A DNA stretch of 20,110 nucleotides from Sphingomonadales bacterium (GTDB lineage Bacteria; Pseudomonadota; Alphaproteobacteria; Sphingomonadales; Sphingomonadaceae): positions 1 to 20,110 of the forward strand of contig JAGWVC010000073.1 in assembly GCA_018971065.1 (NCBI GenBank). Reading direction: 5' to 3'. Below are positions 1 through 8,032 of the stretch, piece by piece (the stretch's first letter is position 1; each line of letters starts with the position of its first letter). The position numbers and the translations under genes are program-made. The notes beneath the pieces are model-generated. The model ran no database searches and was not told where the DNA came from. It saw only the letters and a list, made by a program, of their open reading frames with translations.

Positions 1-979
1 TGCCCAGCCCCGACGGGATCAGCTTCATGCCACGCTTGAACGTGCCCGAAACCAGCCGCATGAAGGCGATGCGGTCGCGGTGCTGCGGGTCCATGTTGGC
101 CTGCACCTTGAACACAAAGCCGGTCACCTCGTCGTTGCCGGGTTCGATCGTGCCTTGTTCACTGGGCTGCGGTCGCGGCGGCGGGGCGATGCGGGCGATC
201 GCCTCGATCAGCTCGGCGACGCCGAAGTTCTTCAGCGCCGAACCGAAGAACACCGGGGTGAGGTCGCCGTGGCGATAGGCTTCGAGGTCGAATTCGGGAT
301 AGCCGGCCTCGCCCAGCTCGATCTCGTCGGCCACTTCGGGCGGCAGCGCAGGGTCGGTCTCGACCTTGCCCAGGAACTCGCGGCTGTCGCCCTCCGGCCG
401 GCTGATGCGGCGGGTGGCCAGGTCGAGGATGCCCTCGAACGTGCCGCCCATGCCCACCGGCCAGCTCATCGGGCAGACGTCCAGCGCCAGCGCGTCGGCC
501 ACCTCGTCGAGGATCTCGAACACGGCGCGGCCCTCGCGGTCCACCTTGTTGACGAAGGTGATGATCGGCACCGAGCGCATCCGGCAGACCTCGAACAGCT
601 TGCGGGTCTGCGGCTCGATGCCCTTGGCGGCGTCGATCACCATGATCGCCGAATCGACCGCGGTCAGCGTGCGATAGGTGTCCTCCGAGAAGTCCTCGTG
701 GCCGGGGGTGTCGAGCAGGTTGAAGGTGATCTGGCCCAACCCCGGAAACTCGCGCGCGAAGGTCATCACCGAGCTGGTGACCGAAATGCCGCGCTGCTGC
801 TCGATCTTCATCCAGTCCGACCGCGCGCGCCGCGCCTGCCCGCGTGCCTTGACCTCGCCCGCAAGGTGGATCGCGCCGCCGTTCAGCAGCAGCTTTTCGG
901 TCAGCGTGGTCTTGCCCGCGTCGGGGTGCGAGATGATGGCGAAGGTGCGGCGGCTGCCGGACGCGGTCGTATCGGTCAT
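1..979 (-). CDS. prfC: Peptide chain release factor 3, N-terminal part (cut by window edge)
   Basis: This is a translational GTPase that recycles release factors RF1 and RF2 from the ribosome after termination. The reading frame starts at the ATG read on the minus strand at 979 and stays open to base 1, giving about 326 residues of a family that is usually near 525, so the C-terminal part lies outside the window. Visible G motifs are the P-loop SHPDAGKTT (residues 17-25), the switch I region around RGISVTSS (63-70), DTPGHEDFS (90-98) and NKVD (144-147). The sequence after NKVD continues as the RF3 G-domain extension and enters the second domain (VTGFVFKVQANMDPQHRDR). The DPQHRDR stretch and HEDFSEDTYRTL favour RF3 over EF-G or LepA. 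The gene is divergent from the lipoprotein gene, with a gap of about 113 bp. The ribosome binding site is weak (AGGCG). Confidence 0.97.
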   Translation of the reverse strand, partial: MTDTTASGSRRTFAIISHPDAGKTTLTEKLLLNGGAIHLAGEVKARGQARRARSDWMKIEQQRGISVTSSVMTFAREFPGLGQITFNLLDTPGHEDFSEDTYRTLTAVDSAIMVIDAAKGIEPQTRKLFEVCRMRSVPIITFVNKVDREGRAVFEILDEVADALALDVCPMSWPVGMGGTFEGILDLATRRISRPEGDSREFLGKVETDPALPPEVADEIELGEAGYPEFDLEAYRHGDLTPVFFGSALKNFGVAELIEAIARIAPPPRPQPSEQGTIEPGNDEVTGFVFKVQANMDPQHRDRIAFMRLVSGTFKRGMKLIPSGLG

Positions 980-1092
980 GGCGTGCGCGCCTAGAGGTTT
1001 TTCGGGGCCAAGGAAACCCGCATGGCATCGGGCGGTCGGCGTCGTGGCTGCCCCTAACCCGGTCTTAACGCTGCCCGCTGTAATTACCGAGG

Positions 1093-1725
1093 ATGCGCCG
1101 CACCCGCCTTGCCCTGATTGTCGTTGTCCTGCTGTCCGCCTGTGGCAAGCGCGAGCCGGGCGTTTACAACCTGTCGCGCGCCGAGGCGTTGCAGCGGCTG
1201 CGCGATGCCGACCTGTCGGGATTCATCGCCGCGCGCGGCTGCGGGGTGGCGCTGGCGATCGCGGTGAAGGCCGACGGGCCGGACGCGCGGCGCTGGAGCA
1301 TTCGCGGCGAAGGGGTGGAGCTGGCGCATTTCGCCGTGCGGCTGGACGATGCGGGGAACGGCAAGGTTCGCGCCCACCTCGATGTGCCGGGCGGTGGGCA
1401 GGGTGGTGCGCCGCTGACGGCACCATCGGGCGCGACGGCACTGCGGCGGCCGTTGCAGGCGGCGGCGGTGGAACTGGTCGATGCCGCGCTCGACGGTCGC
1501 GGCTTCGATCCCGGCAGGGCCGGCGACGATCGCCCGCAGGTCGAGGCGTGCAAGGCCTCCGTCGCGCGGCCTGTCGCCATTGCCGTTGCCGACGCCGTGC
1601 CGGTCAACCCCCGTGCCAGCGCGTTCGGGGCGCCGATGGTCAACACCGACAAGGCCGCGCTGGCCGTGAACGCGCCGCCGCTGTTCGGGCAGCCGCTTGA
1701 AGCCACGCCCGAGACGGCGCGCTGA
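1093..1725 (+). CDS. Putative lipoprotein of unknown function
   Basis: I do not recognise this 210-residue protein. Its N-terminus is a clear lipoprotein signal: RRTR, then a hydrophobic stretch LALIVVVLL, then lipobox LSAC with Cys17 as the lipidated residue. The mature part (about 194 residues) is soluble and rich in Ala, Gly and Asp, with no motif I can name. It is probably anchored to the inner or outer membrane, facing the periplasm. The signal peptide fixes the start at 1093, although the only purine-rich stretch (GAGG) directly touches the ATG, too close for a normal Shine-Dalgarno site. The TGA stop abuts the stop of pheT, which comes from the other strand, with no base between them. 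It stands alone on the plus strand, so neighbours give no functional hint. Confidence 0.82.
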   Translation: MRRTRLALIVVVLLSACGKREPGVYNLSRAEALQRLRDADLSGFIAARGCGVALAIAVKADGPDARRWSIRGEGVELAHFAVRLDDAGNGKVRAHLDVPGGGQGGAPLTAPSGATALRRPLQAAAVELVDAALDGRGFDPGRAGDDRPQVEACKASVARPVAIAVADAVPVNPRASAFGAPMVNTDKAALAVNAPPLFGQPLEATPETAR

Positions 1726-4134
1726 TCAGCCGCGCAGGGTGGCGCCGAGCTTGGCCGCCGCGGCGGTGATCCTGGCCGAGATTTCCTTGATCACGGCATC
1801 GTCGAAGCTGCGTTCGCCCGGTTGCAGGGTGACTTCGATGGCCAGCGACTTCTGGCCTTCGGGCACGCCCGCACCCCGGAAATCGTCGAACAGGCGGGTG
1901 GCGACGATCGCGGCCTTGTCGGCGCCCTTCACCGTGCGCACCAGATCGCCGGCCGGTAGCGCGGCGGGCACGAGGAACGCGAAATCGCGGGTGATCGCCT
2001 GCAACGCCGGCGGCGCATAGGCGACGCGGGCAAAGCCCGGGGTGCCGCGCTTGGCCGGGATGGCATCGAGGAACAGTTCCACCGCCGCCACCGGCACGTC
2101 GATGTCGAACGCCTTCAGCGTCGCGGGATGCAACATGCCGAAGCGCGCCAGCACGGTCTTCGGACCCAGCCGCAGCGTGCCCGATTGGCCGGGATGGAAC
2201 TGCGGACCCGCTTCACCCAGGACCTGCAGGTTGTCGACCGGCGCCCCGGCATCGGCCAGCAGTGCCAGCGCTTCGGCCTTGGCGTCGAACGCGTCGAACA
2301 GCGCAGGCTTGCCGGTGGCCCAGCCGCGCGGGGTCTTCTCGCCGGCCAGCACCACGCCCAGCGTCAGCCGCTCGTCGCTCATCCCGCCGGCCCCACGCAA
2401 GTAGCGGCGGCCGATCTCGAACAGGCGGAGCGAACTGGCCCCGCGCGCGACGTTGCGTTGCACGGCGGACAGCAGGCCCGGCAGCAGCGAGGGGCGCATG
2501 ACCTTCATGTCCTCGCTGATCGGGTTGGTCAGCGTCCACAAGTTGCCGTCGGCGAAGTGTTCGGCTTGCGAAGCGGGCAGGAACGACCAGGTGATCGCCT
2601 CGTTCAGCCCGCGCGCGGCGGCGGCGCGGCGCACGCGGCGCTCCAGCTTCTGCGCCGGGCTGGCGGTGGGGCGGGCAACGCCATCGGCGCGGGGCAGCGG
2701 CACGCTGGCCACCTTGTCCAGCCCGTGGATGCGGACGACTTCCTCGACAATGTCGGGCGCGCCGTCGATGTCGGGGCGCCAGCCGGGGACCGAGACGGCC
2801 CATTCGTCGCCGCCCTTGCCGGCGATGGCGACGACGCCGAAGCCCAGGCTGGCGAGGATGCGCTGCTGTTCGGCGGCGGGAATCGCCACGCCGCCCAGCC
2901 GCTGCGCCAATGCCGGATCGTAATGCACCGACTTCACCGCCGCCGGCGGAGTGCCCGCGCGGACGACCTGCGAGACTTCGCCGCCGCACAGCGTCTGCAC
3001 CAGCGCCGCCAGGTGATCGATGCCGAGATCGAGCAGGCCGGGATCGATGCCGCGTTCGAAACGGCTGCGCGCGTCGCTGGTCAGGTTGAGCTTGCGCCCG
3101 GTGGCGGCAATGCGCTCGGGGTCGAAGTAGGCGATTTCCAGCAGGATGTCGGTGGTGGCATCGGTGCAGCCCGAATGCTCGCCGCCCATGATCCCGGCAA
3201 TGTCATGGACGCCCGAATCGTCGGCGATCACGGTCATGCTGTCGTCGAGGGCGTATTCCTTGCCGTTCAGCGCCAGGCAGGTTTCGCCCGCCCGCGCGCG
3301 CCGGGCCACCACGGCGCCGTTCAGCTTCGCCAGGTCATAGGCGTGGGCGGGACGGCCCAGCACCAGCATGACATAGTTGGTGGCATCGACCAGCGCCGAA
3401 ATCGGCCGCTGGCCGGCGCTTTTCAGCCGGTCTTGCAGCCATTGCGGGCTGGGGCCGTTCTTCACGCCGCGGATGACGCGGCCATAGAACGCCGGGCACC
3501 CTTCGGGATCGTCGGTGCGCACCTCAACCGGGCAGGGGAACGTGCCGGGCTGGTTGACTTCGTTCAGCGGTTGCAGCGTGCCGAGGCCAGCCGCCGCCAG
3601 ATCGCGGGCGATGCCATAGACGCCCATGCAATCGGGCCGGTTGGGGGTGATCGACAGGTCGAACACCGGATCGGCGCCGTGATAGTCGGCGAACGCGGTG
3701 CCCACCGGCGCATCGCCGGGCAGCTCGATGATGCCGTCGTGATCCTCGCCCAGCTCCAGCTCACGCGTCGAGCACATCATGCCGTTCGATTCGACGCCGC
3801 GCACCGCCGCCTTCTTCAGCGTCATGCCATTGGCGGGCACCACCGCGCCGGGCAGGCCCAGCACGCCGACCAGCCCGGCGCGGGCGTTGGGCGCGCCGCA
3901 CACCACCTGCAACGGCACGCCGTCCCCGGCGTCCACGGTCAGCACCTGCAACTTGTCGGCATCGGGGTGGCGATCGGCGGTCAGCACGCGGGCGACGCGG
4001 AATCCGGCCAGCTTCGCCGCCGGGTCCTCAATGCCTTCCACCTCAAGCCCGATGGCATTGAAAGTGGCGGCGATCGTTTCGACCGTGGCATCGGTTTCGA
4101 GGTAGCTTTTCAGCCAGGAGAGCGAGAATTTCAT
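1726..4134 (-). CDS. pheT: Phenylalanine-tRNA ligase beta subunit
   Basis: This is the large, non-catalytic subunit of the alpha2-beta2 phenylalanyl-tRNA synthetase, which charges tRNA-Phe in the cytoplasm. It has 802 residues, close to the 795 of E. coli. The start MKFSLSWLKSYL is the family N-terminus, so the ATG at 4134 is preferred over starts further upstream. An EMAP/OB tRNA-binding domain follows (about 40-150, with HPDADKLQVL). Next come the B3/B4 editing domain, the B5 domain (about 400-475), the core catalytic-like domain and a C-terminal anticodon-binding FDX-ACB domain (about 705-802, starting near APPALQAITRDFAF). pheS ends 13 bp upstream on the same strand, so the two are almost surely co-transcribed. 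The stop codon abuts that of the convergent lipoprotein gene. Confidence 0.98.
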   Translation of the reverse strand: MKFSLSWLKSYLETDATVETIAATFNAIGLEVEGIEDPAAKLAGFRVARVLTADRHPDADKLQVLTVDAGDGVPLQVVCGAPNARAGLVGVLGLPGAVVPANGMTLKKAAVRGVESNGMMCSTRELELGEDHDGIIELPGDAPVGTAFADYHGADPVFDLSITPNRPDCMGVYGIARDLAAAGLGTLQPLNEVNQPGTFPCPVEVRTDDPEGCPAFYGRVIRGVKNGPSPQWLQDRLKSAGQRPISALVDATNYVMLVLGRPAHAYDLAKLNGAVVARRARAGETCLALNGKEYALDDSMTVIADDSGVHDIAGIMGGEHSGCTDATTDILLEIAYFDPERIAATGRKLNLTSDARSRFERGIDPGLLDLGIDHLAALVQTLCGGEVSQVVRAGTPPAAVKSVHYDPALAQRLGGVAIPAAEQQRILASLGFGVVAIAGKGGDEWAVSVPGWRPDIDGAPDIVEEVVRIHGLDKVASVPLPRADGVARPTASPAQKLERRVRRAAAARGLNEAITWSFLPASQAEHFADGNLWTLTNPISEDMKVMRPSLLPGLLSAVQRNVARGASSLRLFEIGRRYLRGAGGMSDERLTLGVVLAGEKTPRGWATGKPALFDAFDAKAEALALLADAGAPVDNLQVLGEAGPQFHPGQSGTLRLGPKTVLARFGMLHPATLKAFDIDVPVAAVELFLDAIPAKRGTPGFARVAYAPPALQAITRDFAFLVPAALPAGDLVRTVKGADKAAIVATRLFDDFRGAGVPEGQKSLAIEVTLQPGERSFDDAVIKEISARITAAAAKLGATLRG

Positions 4135-4147
4135 TTGCCCGCCCTCC

Positions 4148-5245
4148 TCAAGCCGGGGTGCCGACGCCGGCCGACAGGGTCGGCACGTCGAGTGCGGAGA
4201 AACCATAGTGCTTGAGCCAGCGCACATCGCCGTCGAAGAACGCGCGCAGGTCGTTCATCCCGTACTTCAGCATCGCCAGCCGATCGACGCCGACGCCGAA
4301 CGCGAAGCCCTGCCATTCGTCGGGGTCCAGCCCGCCGGCTTCCAGCACTTTGCGGTTGACCATGCCGCTGCCCAGCAGTTCCATCCAGGCATGGCCCGGC
4401 TCGTCGCCGCTGCCGCCGATGACGCGGCGGCCATCGACCCACGAATAGCCGGTATCGACCTCGACCGAAGGTTCGGTGAACGGGAAGTAGCTGGGCCGCA
4501 GCCGCAGCACGATGTCGTCACGCTCGAAGAACGCCTTCAGGAAGGTTTCCAGCGTCCATTTCAGGTGCCCCAGATGGATGCCCTTGTCGATCACCAGCCC
4601 TTCGACCTGGTGGAACATCGGCGTGTGAGTGGCATCGCTGTCCGAGCGGTACACCCGGCCCGGGGCGATGATGCGCAGCGGCGCGCCTTCCTTCAGCATC
4701 GAGCGGATCTGCACCGGCGAGGTGTGCGTGCGCAGCACCAGTTCGCGGTCCAGTTCGGTGCGGTCGGGCAGGTAGAAGGTGTCGTGCATCGCCCGTGCCG
4801 GATGGCTTTCGGGCATGTTCAGCGCGGTGAAGTTGTGCCAGTCGTCCTCGATCTCGGGACCGGCGGCGACCGCGAAGCCCAGGTCGGCGAACACTTCGGC
4901 CAGTTCGTCCATCACCTGCGAAACCGGGTGGATCGACCCGCGCGGGGTTTCGGGGGCGGGCAGGGTCAGGTCAACGGTTTCGGCCGCCAGCCGGGCTTCC
5001 AGCGCCGCGCCTTCCAGCGCCGCCTTGCGCGCGGCCAGCGCGTTGGTCACCGCCTCGCGCAGGCCGTGAATCTTCGGACCTTCGCTCTGGCGCTCTTCCG
5101 GGCTCATCGCGCCCAGCGTCTTCAGCAGGCCCGAGATCGAGCCCTGCTTGCCCAGGAACGCCACGCGCAGCGCCTCGACCGCATCGAGATCCTGCGCTGC
5201 CGTTATCCGGTCCAGCGCGTCGTGCCGGGCTGCCTCATGATCCAC
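4148..5245 (-). CDS. pheS: Phenylalanine-tRNA ligase alpha subunit
   Basis: This is the catalytic subunit of phenylalanyl-tRNA synthetase, which activates phenylalanine with ATP and transfers it to tRNA-Phe. From the proposed GTG start at 5245 it has 365 residues. The N-terminal coiled-coil tRNA-binding arm (about 1-95) holds [16 protein letters not shown]. The class II catalytic core shows [20 protein letters not shown] (136-155), motif 2 [18 protein letters not shown] (196-213) and motif 3 [19 protein letters not shown] (316-334). No in-frame ATG fits the family N-terminus. A TTG at 5308 would add about 21 unlikely residues, while the GTG has AAGAG roughly 9 bases upstream. It precedes pheT by 13 bp. 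Its 5' flank carries a hairpin that includes the stop codon of the AraC-type gene. Confidence 0.97.
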   Translation of the reverse strand: MDHEAARHDALDRITAAQDLDAVEALRVAFLGKQGSISGLLKTLGAMSPEERQSEGPKIHGLREAVTNALAARKAALEGAALEARLAAETVDLTLPAPETPRGSIHPVSQVMDELAEVFADLGFAVAAGPEIEDDWHNFTALNMPESHPARAMHDTFYLPDRTELDRELVLRTHTSPVQIRSMLKEGAPLRIIAPGRVYRSDSDATHTPMFHQVEGLVIDKGIHLGHLKWTLETFLKAFFERDDIVLRLRPSYFPFTEPSVEVDTGYSWVDGRRVIGGSGDEPGHAWMELLGSGMVNRKVLEAGGLDPDEWQGFAFGVGVDRLAMLKYGMNDLRAFFDGDVRWLKHYGFSALDVPTLSAGVGTPA

Positions 5246-5283
5246 TGTCTGGTGCTCTTGCTGTTGAATGCCGGGCGCGCTCT

Positions 5284-5318
5284 TAGGCGGCTGCGCGGTC
5301 CGGCGCAATCGCCGCCTA
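5284..5318 (-). terminator. Hairpin at end of AraC-type gene / pheS leader
   Basis: TAGGCGGC (5284-5291) pairs perfectly with GCCGCCTA (5311-5318), and inside it TGCGC (5292-5296) pairs with GCGCA (5303-5307), with a three-base bulge. The right arm contains the TAG stop of the AraC-type gene. No T-tract follows on the minus strand, so termination is uncertain. It may instead be a processing or attenuating structure ahead of pheS. Confidence 0.45.
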
Positions 5319-6176
5319 GTTCCGGGGCCGGTCCAGCGTCTGCACCGGCGATCCGGTCGCGTTCATCCGCGCGGTGACGAAGGCCTCCAGGATCGGGTGT
5401 GGGGTCGCGGCGTACTGGCTGGGTGACATGCCCATGAAGCGATGGAAGTCGCGCACGAACTGCGCCTGATCATGGTAATGGCCATCGATCACGCCGATCC
5501 ACTTCAGCGAGGGATCGATCATGTAGTGCGCGAGGCTGCGCATGAAGCGTTGCCGCAACAGCAGCAGCTTTGGCGAAAAGCCGAAGGCGCGGCGGCACAG
5601 GCGTTCCACCGTGCTCTGGCTGGCGCCGGTCCGCCGCACCAGTTCGGCAACGGTGCCGACTTCGGGATCGACCAGCGCGGCGTGCAGGGCGTGGATGCGC
5701 GCCTCGTCGGCCAGCGGCTCGCGCACGCGCGCCTCGAACCATGTCGTCAATCGCGCCAACTCGGCGTCGGCATCGGGCTCGGGACCGAACAGCGATTCTG
5801 CCAGCGAGCCGAATTCGGCGAAGACCGGGTCACGCTCGCCATCGCACAGCGCATCGGCATAGTCGGCCGCCGGGGCCGGCACGAACCGCGCCCAACCCAG
5901 CGGCATGAAGCCCACGCCCCACACCCGGGTGGTGCCGACGCTGAAGCGCACCGCGTGGCTGCTGGGGCCGGTGGCCGAAAAGCGCGTGTCCGCGACTTTC
6001 AGGCCGGCATGGTTTTCCGCTTCGGGCAGGGCGCCGCTGTGAAAGCGCAGGTTGCCCCATTCGGGATGGAGATGATCGACGATGCGGCCGCCATCGGGCA
6101 CCTCGATCTCGGCAAGGTAGAACGACGTGAAATAGCGCGCCAGCAATCCAGCCGGCGTGCAGAAACGAATCCGCAC
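5316..6176 (-). CDS. AraC-type transcriptional regulator
   Basis: This is a DNA-binding regulator with an N-terminal sensor-like domain (about 1-110 from the proposed start) and a C-terminal AraC double helix-turn-helix (about 174-261). The first helix-turn-helix is [27 protein letters not shown] in two parts. The second includes [23 protein letters not shown], which carries the AraC signature with its SPSQY ending. The N-terminal part resembles the DUF6597-like domain seen in many such regulators, and no ligand can be named. The start is unresolved: GTG at 6176 (286 residues) best fits where recognisable sequence begins, but a TTG at 6194 or a GTG at 6257 would also be open. It lies between rplT and pheS on the same strand, an unusual position, behind a terminator that isolates it from the ribosomal protein genes. 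Confidence 0.9.
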   Translation of the reverse strand: MRIRFCTPAGLLARYFTSFYLAEIEVPDGGRIVDHLHPEWGNLRFHSGALPEAENHAGLKVADTRFSATGPSSHAVRFSVGTTRVWGVGFMPLGWARFVPAPAADYADALCDGERDPVFAEFGSLAESLFGPEPDADAELARLTTWFEARVREPLADEARIHALHAALVDPEVGTVAELVRRTGASQSTVERLCRRAFGFSPKLLLLRQRFMRSLAHYMIDPSLKWIGVIDGHYHDQAQFVRDFHRFMGMSPSQYAATPHPILEAFVTARMNATGSPVQTLDRPRN

Positions 6177-6338
6177 ATCACATTCACGCGACAAACCGAA
6201 GGCCCCGTTTTTGCAGTTTTCCCGGTCCTGCCCGACATTTGCGCGATGGGCAACCACATGGATGTGAAATCACTACCATCGCGGGCGTTTGCAGGGCGGG
6301 CAAATCGCGTCCCTGGCAGTATCGGCACGCAGGTACGC

Positions 6339-6377
6339 AAAAAGGGCGCGGACTGCCGAAGCAATCCGCGCCCTTTT
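6339..6377 (-). terminator. Rho-independent terminator after rplT
   Basis: A perfect 13-bp stem, AAAAGGGCGCGGA (6340-6352) with TCCGCGCCCTTTT (6365-6377), is capped by an inner TGC/GCA pairing. On the minus strand this gives a C(UUCG)G tetraloop. Five T residues follow on the minus strand (6343 to 6339). The plus strand also has an A-rich 5' side and a TTTT 3' side, so it may work in both directions. It lies 45 bp past the rplT stop. Confidence 0.9.
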
Positions 6378-6421
6378 CGATGTCAGTGCCGCCGCCACGC
6401 CGGGCCGCGGCTGCAGGTCGT

Positions 6422-6778
6422 TCAGCCCAGCGCGGCCTTGGCCTGGCTGATGATGGCGGCGAACACGCCGCCTTCGTTCATCGCCAGATCGGCCATCGCC
6501 TTGCGGTCCAGTTCGATGCCGGCCAGCTTGGCGCCGTGGATGAACTGCGAGTAGCTGAGGCCGGCGTCACGCACGGCGGCGTTGATGCGCTGGATCCACA
6601 GGGCGCGGAAGGTCCGCTTCTTCACCTTGCGGTCGCGATAGGCGTACTGGCCGGCCTTCTCGACGGCCTGCCTCGCGACGCGGATGGTGTTCTTGCGACG
6701 GCCCCGGTAGCCCTTGGCCTGTTCCAGGATATTCTTGTGCTTGGCGCGGGTGGTAACACCCCTCTTGACGCGTGCCAT
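6422..6778 (-). CDS. rplT: 50S ribosomal protein L20
   Basis: Ribosomal protein L20 binds 23S rRNA early in large-subunit assembly. The 118-residue product is full length and begins [18 protein letters not shown], with the basic N-terminal extension, followed by the family core [20 protein letters not shown] and [19 protein letters not shown]. It lies 47 bp downstream of rpmI on the same strand and is followed by a strong terminator, so rpmI-rplT forms a compact transcription unit. In many bacteria L20 represses this operon by binding its own mRNA. I did not identify the corresponding structure here. Confidence 0.99.
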   Translation of the reverse strand: MARVKRGVTTRAKHKNILEQAKGYRGRRKNTIRVARQAVEKAGQYAYRDRKVKKRTFRALWIQRINAAVRDAGLSYSQFIHGAKLAGIELDRKAMADLAMNEGGVFAAIISQAKAALG

Positions 6779-6825
6779 AGTTCAGTACTCCGAATGTTTG
6801 CCGCGATTTCCGCTCGGGAAACCGC

Positions 6826-7029
6826 TCAGTTCAGCCCGTAGGGCGCCCACTTCTTGATCACCTTCGCATCAGCGTCGGAAATCACGTCGGTGCCGCGGTT
6901 CTGGCGGATGTACTTGCCGTTATGGCTCATCAGGCGGTGGCGCTTGCCGGCGACGCCGTGCTTTACCTTGCCGGTAGCGGTGAGCTTGAAGCGCTTTTTC
7001 ACGCCGCTCTTGGTCTTGAGCTTGGGCAT
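6826..7029 (-). CDS. rpmI: 50S ribosomal protein L35
   Basis: Ribosomal protein L35 is a small basic component of the large subunit. The 67-residue sequence [20 protein letters not shown] is typical, followed by KRHRLMSHN. The start at 7029 is set by this conserved N-terminus and by a good Shine-Dalgarno site, AGGAG, 5 bases upstream. A longer open frame to 7140 is not part of the protein. It is co-directional with rplT. The infC gene that often precedes rpmI is not in the window. Confidence 0.98.
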   Translation of the reverse strand: MPKLKTKSGVKKRFKLTATGKVKHGVAGKRHRLMSHNGKYIRQNRGTDVISDADAKVIKKWAPYGLN

Positions 7030-7178
7030 TTTATCTCCTGTCGGCCCCCGAAGGGCCTGGGTTGTGAGCGGGCGTGGCAGCCCTTGATGGCCAGCCTGCT
7101 CCGTTGTCGAAGTGCGCGCGCCTAGCGGTATCGCGTGCAAATGGCAAGGCGGAATCGGGGTTTCGCGCTGGAAGGCTG

Positions 7179-7217
7179 GAGCATGATGACATTGGATTGA
7201 CCAATGTCATCATGCTC
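7179..7217. repeat. Perfect 17-bp palindrome with 5-base loop (REP-like)
   Basis: GAGCATGATGACATTGG (7179-7195) is repeated as its exact reverse complement at 7201-7217, with loop ATTGA. It lies between the cyclotransferase-like gene stop (7248) and rpmI, on whose strand both genes run. There is no T-tract, so it looks more like a repetitive extragenic palindrome or an mRNA-stabilising hairpin than a classical terminator. Confidence 0.75.
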
Positions 7218-7247
7218 TAGGGCGCCGCCGCGTTGCCGCGTACGGCA

Positions 7248-7679
7248 TCATCGATAGGCGGGCAGGCCGGTCTGCGCCAGCCATGCGGCAAAATCGCCGC
7301 CGGGCAGTTCGGGCGAATCGGGTGGAATCGGCCGATGCCACAGGTAGGCTTGCGCTGTCCGGTCATGCCCGTGGCGATCGCGCACGGTGACGTCCTGCCG
7401 CAGGTAGTCCGATGTTTCCGGGCGCGACCGATCGAAAGCCTCGAACGTGTCCAGCTTTGCCAGGTCCGCCGGGCCGAACGCGGGCAGCGCTTCGTACAGC
7501 CGACCTTGTACCAGCCCCTCGCCTCCGGTCAGCGCCGGATACCAGCCGCGTGCGTCGGTAATGGCGTGAAGCCGCCCGCGCGTGGTTGCCGCACCCATCG
7601 GCCGCAACCGGCGATGCGCGGCGCGTGCCGCCGCATTGGTGCTTCCCGCGATCAGCGTGCCATAGAAGAAGAACAGCAT
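7248..7679 (-). CDS. Gamma-glutamylcyclotransferase-like (AIG2/GGCT fold) protein
   Basis: This is a small cytoplasmic protein of the gamma-glutamylcyclotransferase-like superfamily, whose members form 5-oxoproline from gamma-glutamyl compounds or act on related gamma-glutamylamines. The 143-residue product starts MLFFFYGTLIAG, and the YGTL motif (6-9) forms the substrate loop of this fold. LDTFEAFD (76-83) holds the candidate catalytic Glu80. GLVQGRLYE and AQAYLW match the core strands. The ATG at 7679 places FYGTL at the N-terminus as usual, with GGGAAAG just upstream. A longer frame to 7748 would overlap the divergent ABM gene. The exact substrate cannot be read from the sequence. Confidence 0.88.
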   Translation of the reverse strand: MLFFFYGTLIAGSTNAAARAAHRRLRPMGAATTRGRLHAITDARGWYPALTGGEGLVQGRLYEALPAFGPADLAKLDTFEAFDRSRPETSDYLRQDVTVRDRHGHDRTAQAYLWHRPIPPDSPELPGGDFAAWLAQTGLPAYR

Positions 7680-7735
7680 GGACTTTCCCGCCGTGCGCCT
7701 GTCATGGGTTGCGAAACTGGCACCGGAGAGCGGCA

Positions 7736-8032
7736 ATGACCACGGCAATCGTCCACACCTACACGATGACCGCGCGCGAAGGCCGCGAGGATGACCTGGC
7801 CGCCGCGCTGGGGGCGCTGGCCGATGCCGCGCGGGCGATTGCCGGCTCGCAGGGCGCGACGGTGCTGCGCGACCGCAAGGAGCCGGGCAAGTTCCTGCTG
7901 CTGGAATTCTGGGACAGCGAGGATTCGCGCAAGGCCGCCGGGCCGCAACTGCCCAAGGACGTGATGGCGGCGATCATGGCCGCACAGGGCGGGCCGCTGG
8001 CGATGAACGGCTACGACCGCATCAAGGGGTGA
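7736..8032 (+). CDS. ABM-domain (antibiotic biosynthesis monooxygenase-like) small protein
   Basis: This 98-residue protein has the dimeric ferredoxin-like ABM fold pattern: IVHTYTMTAREGREDDLAAAL at the start, GSQGATVLRDRKEPGKFLLLEFWDS in the middle, and a C-terminal helix. Such proteins include quinol and heme monooxygenases and also enzymes without oxygenase activity, so the role is open. The start at 7736 has GGAG about 8 bases upstream. It is divergent from the cyclotransferase-like gene, with 56 bp between start codons, and its TGA directly abuts the stop of the convergent hisN-like gene. Confidence 0.8.
   Translation: MTTAIVHTYTMTAREGREDDLAAALGALADAARAIAGSQGATVLRDRKEPGKFLLLEFWDSEDSRKAAGPQLPKDVMAAIMAAQGGPLAMNGYDRIKG

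Noticed and set aside
159..1028. Long minus-strand frame of 289 residues over the prfC region
   Set aside because: It is a different frame from the clear prfC frame that starts at 979, is rich in Arg and Ala, and has no motifs; it is a GC-driven shadow.
2128..4215. 695-residue plus-strand frame opposite pheT
   Set aside because: It is antisense to a well-recognised pheT gene, and its composition (Arg, Gly, Ala, His, Gln) is typical of shadow frames in GC-rich DNA.
7030..7140. N-terminal extension of rpmI up to 7140
   Set aside because: L35 begins MPKLKTKSG, with AGGAG 5 bases upstream; the extension is leader sequence.
7030..7178. Promoter for rpmI (TTGCCA and TAGGCG, 17 bases apart, minus strand)
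   Set aside because: The -10 match is poor and GC-rich; a promoter is expected here, but this pair is not convincing.
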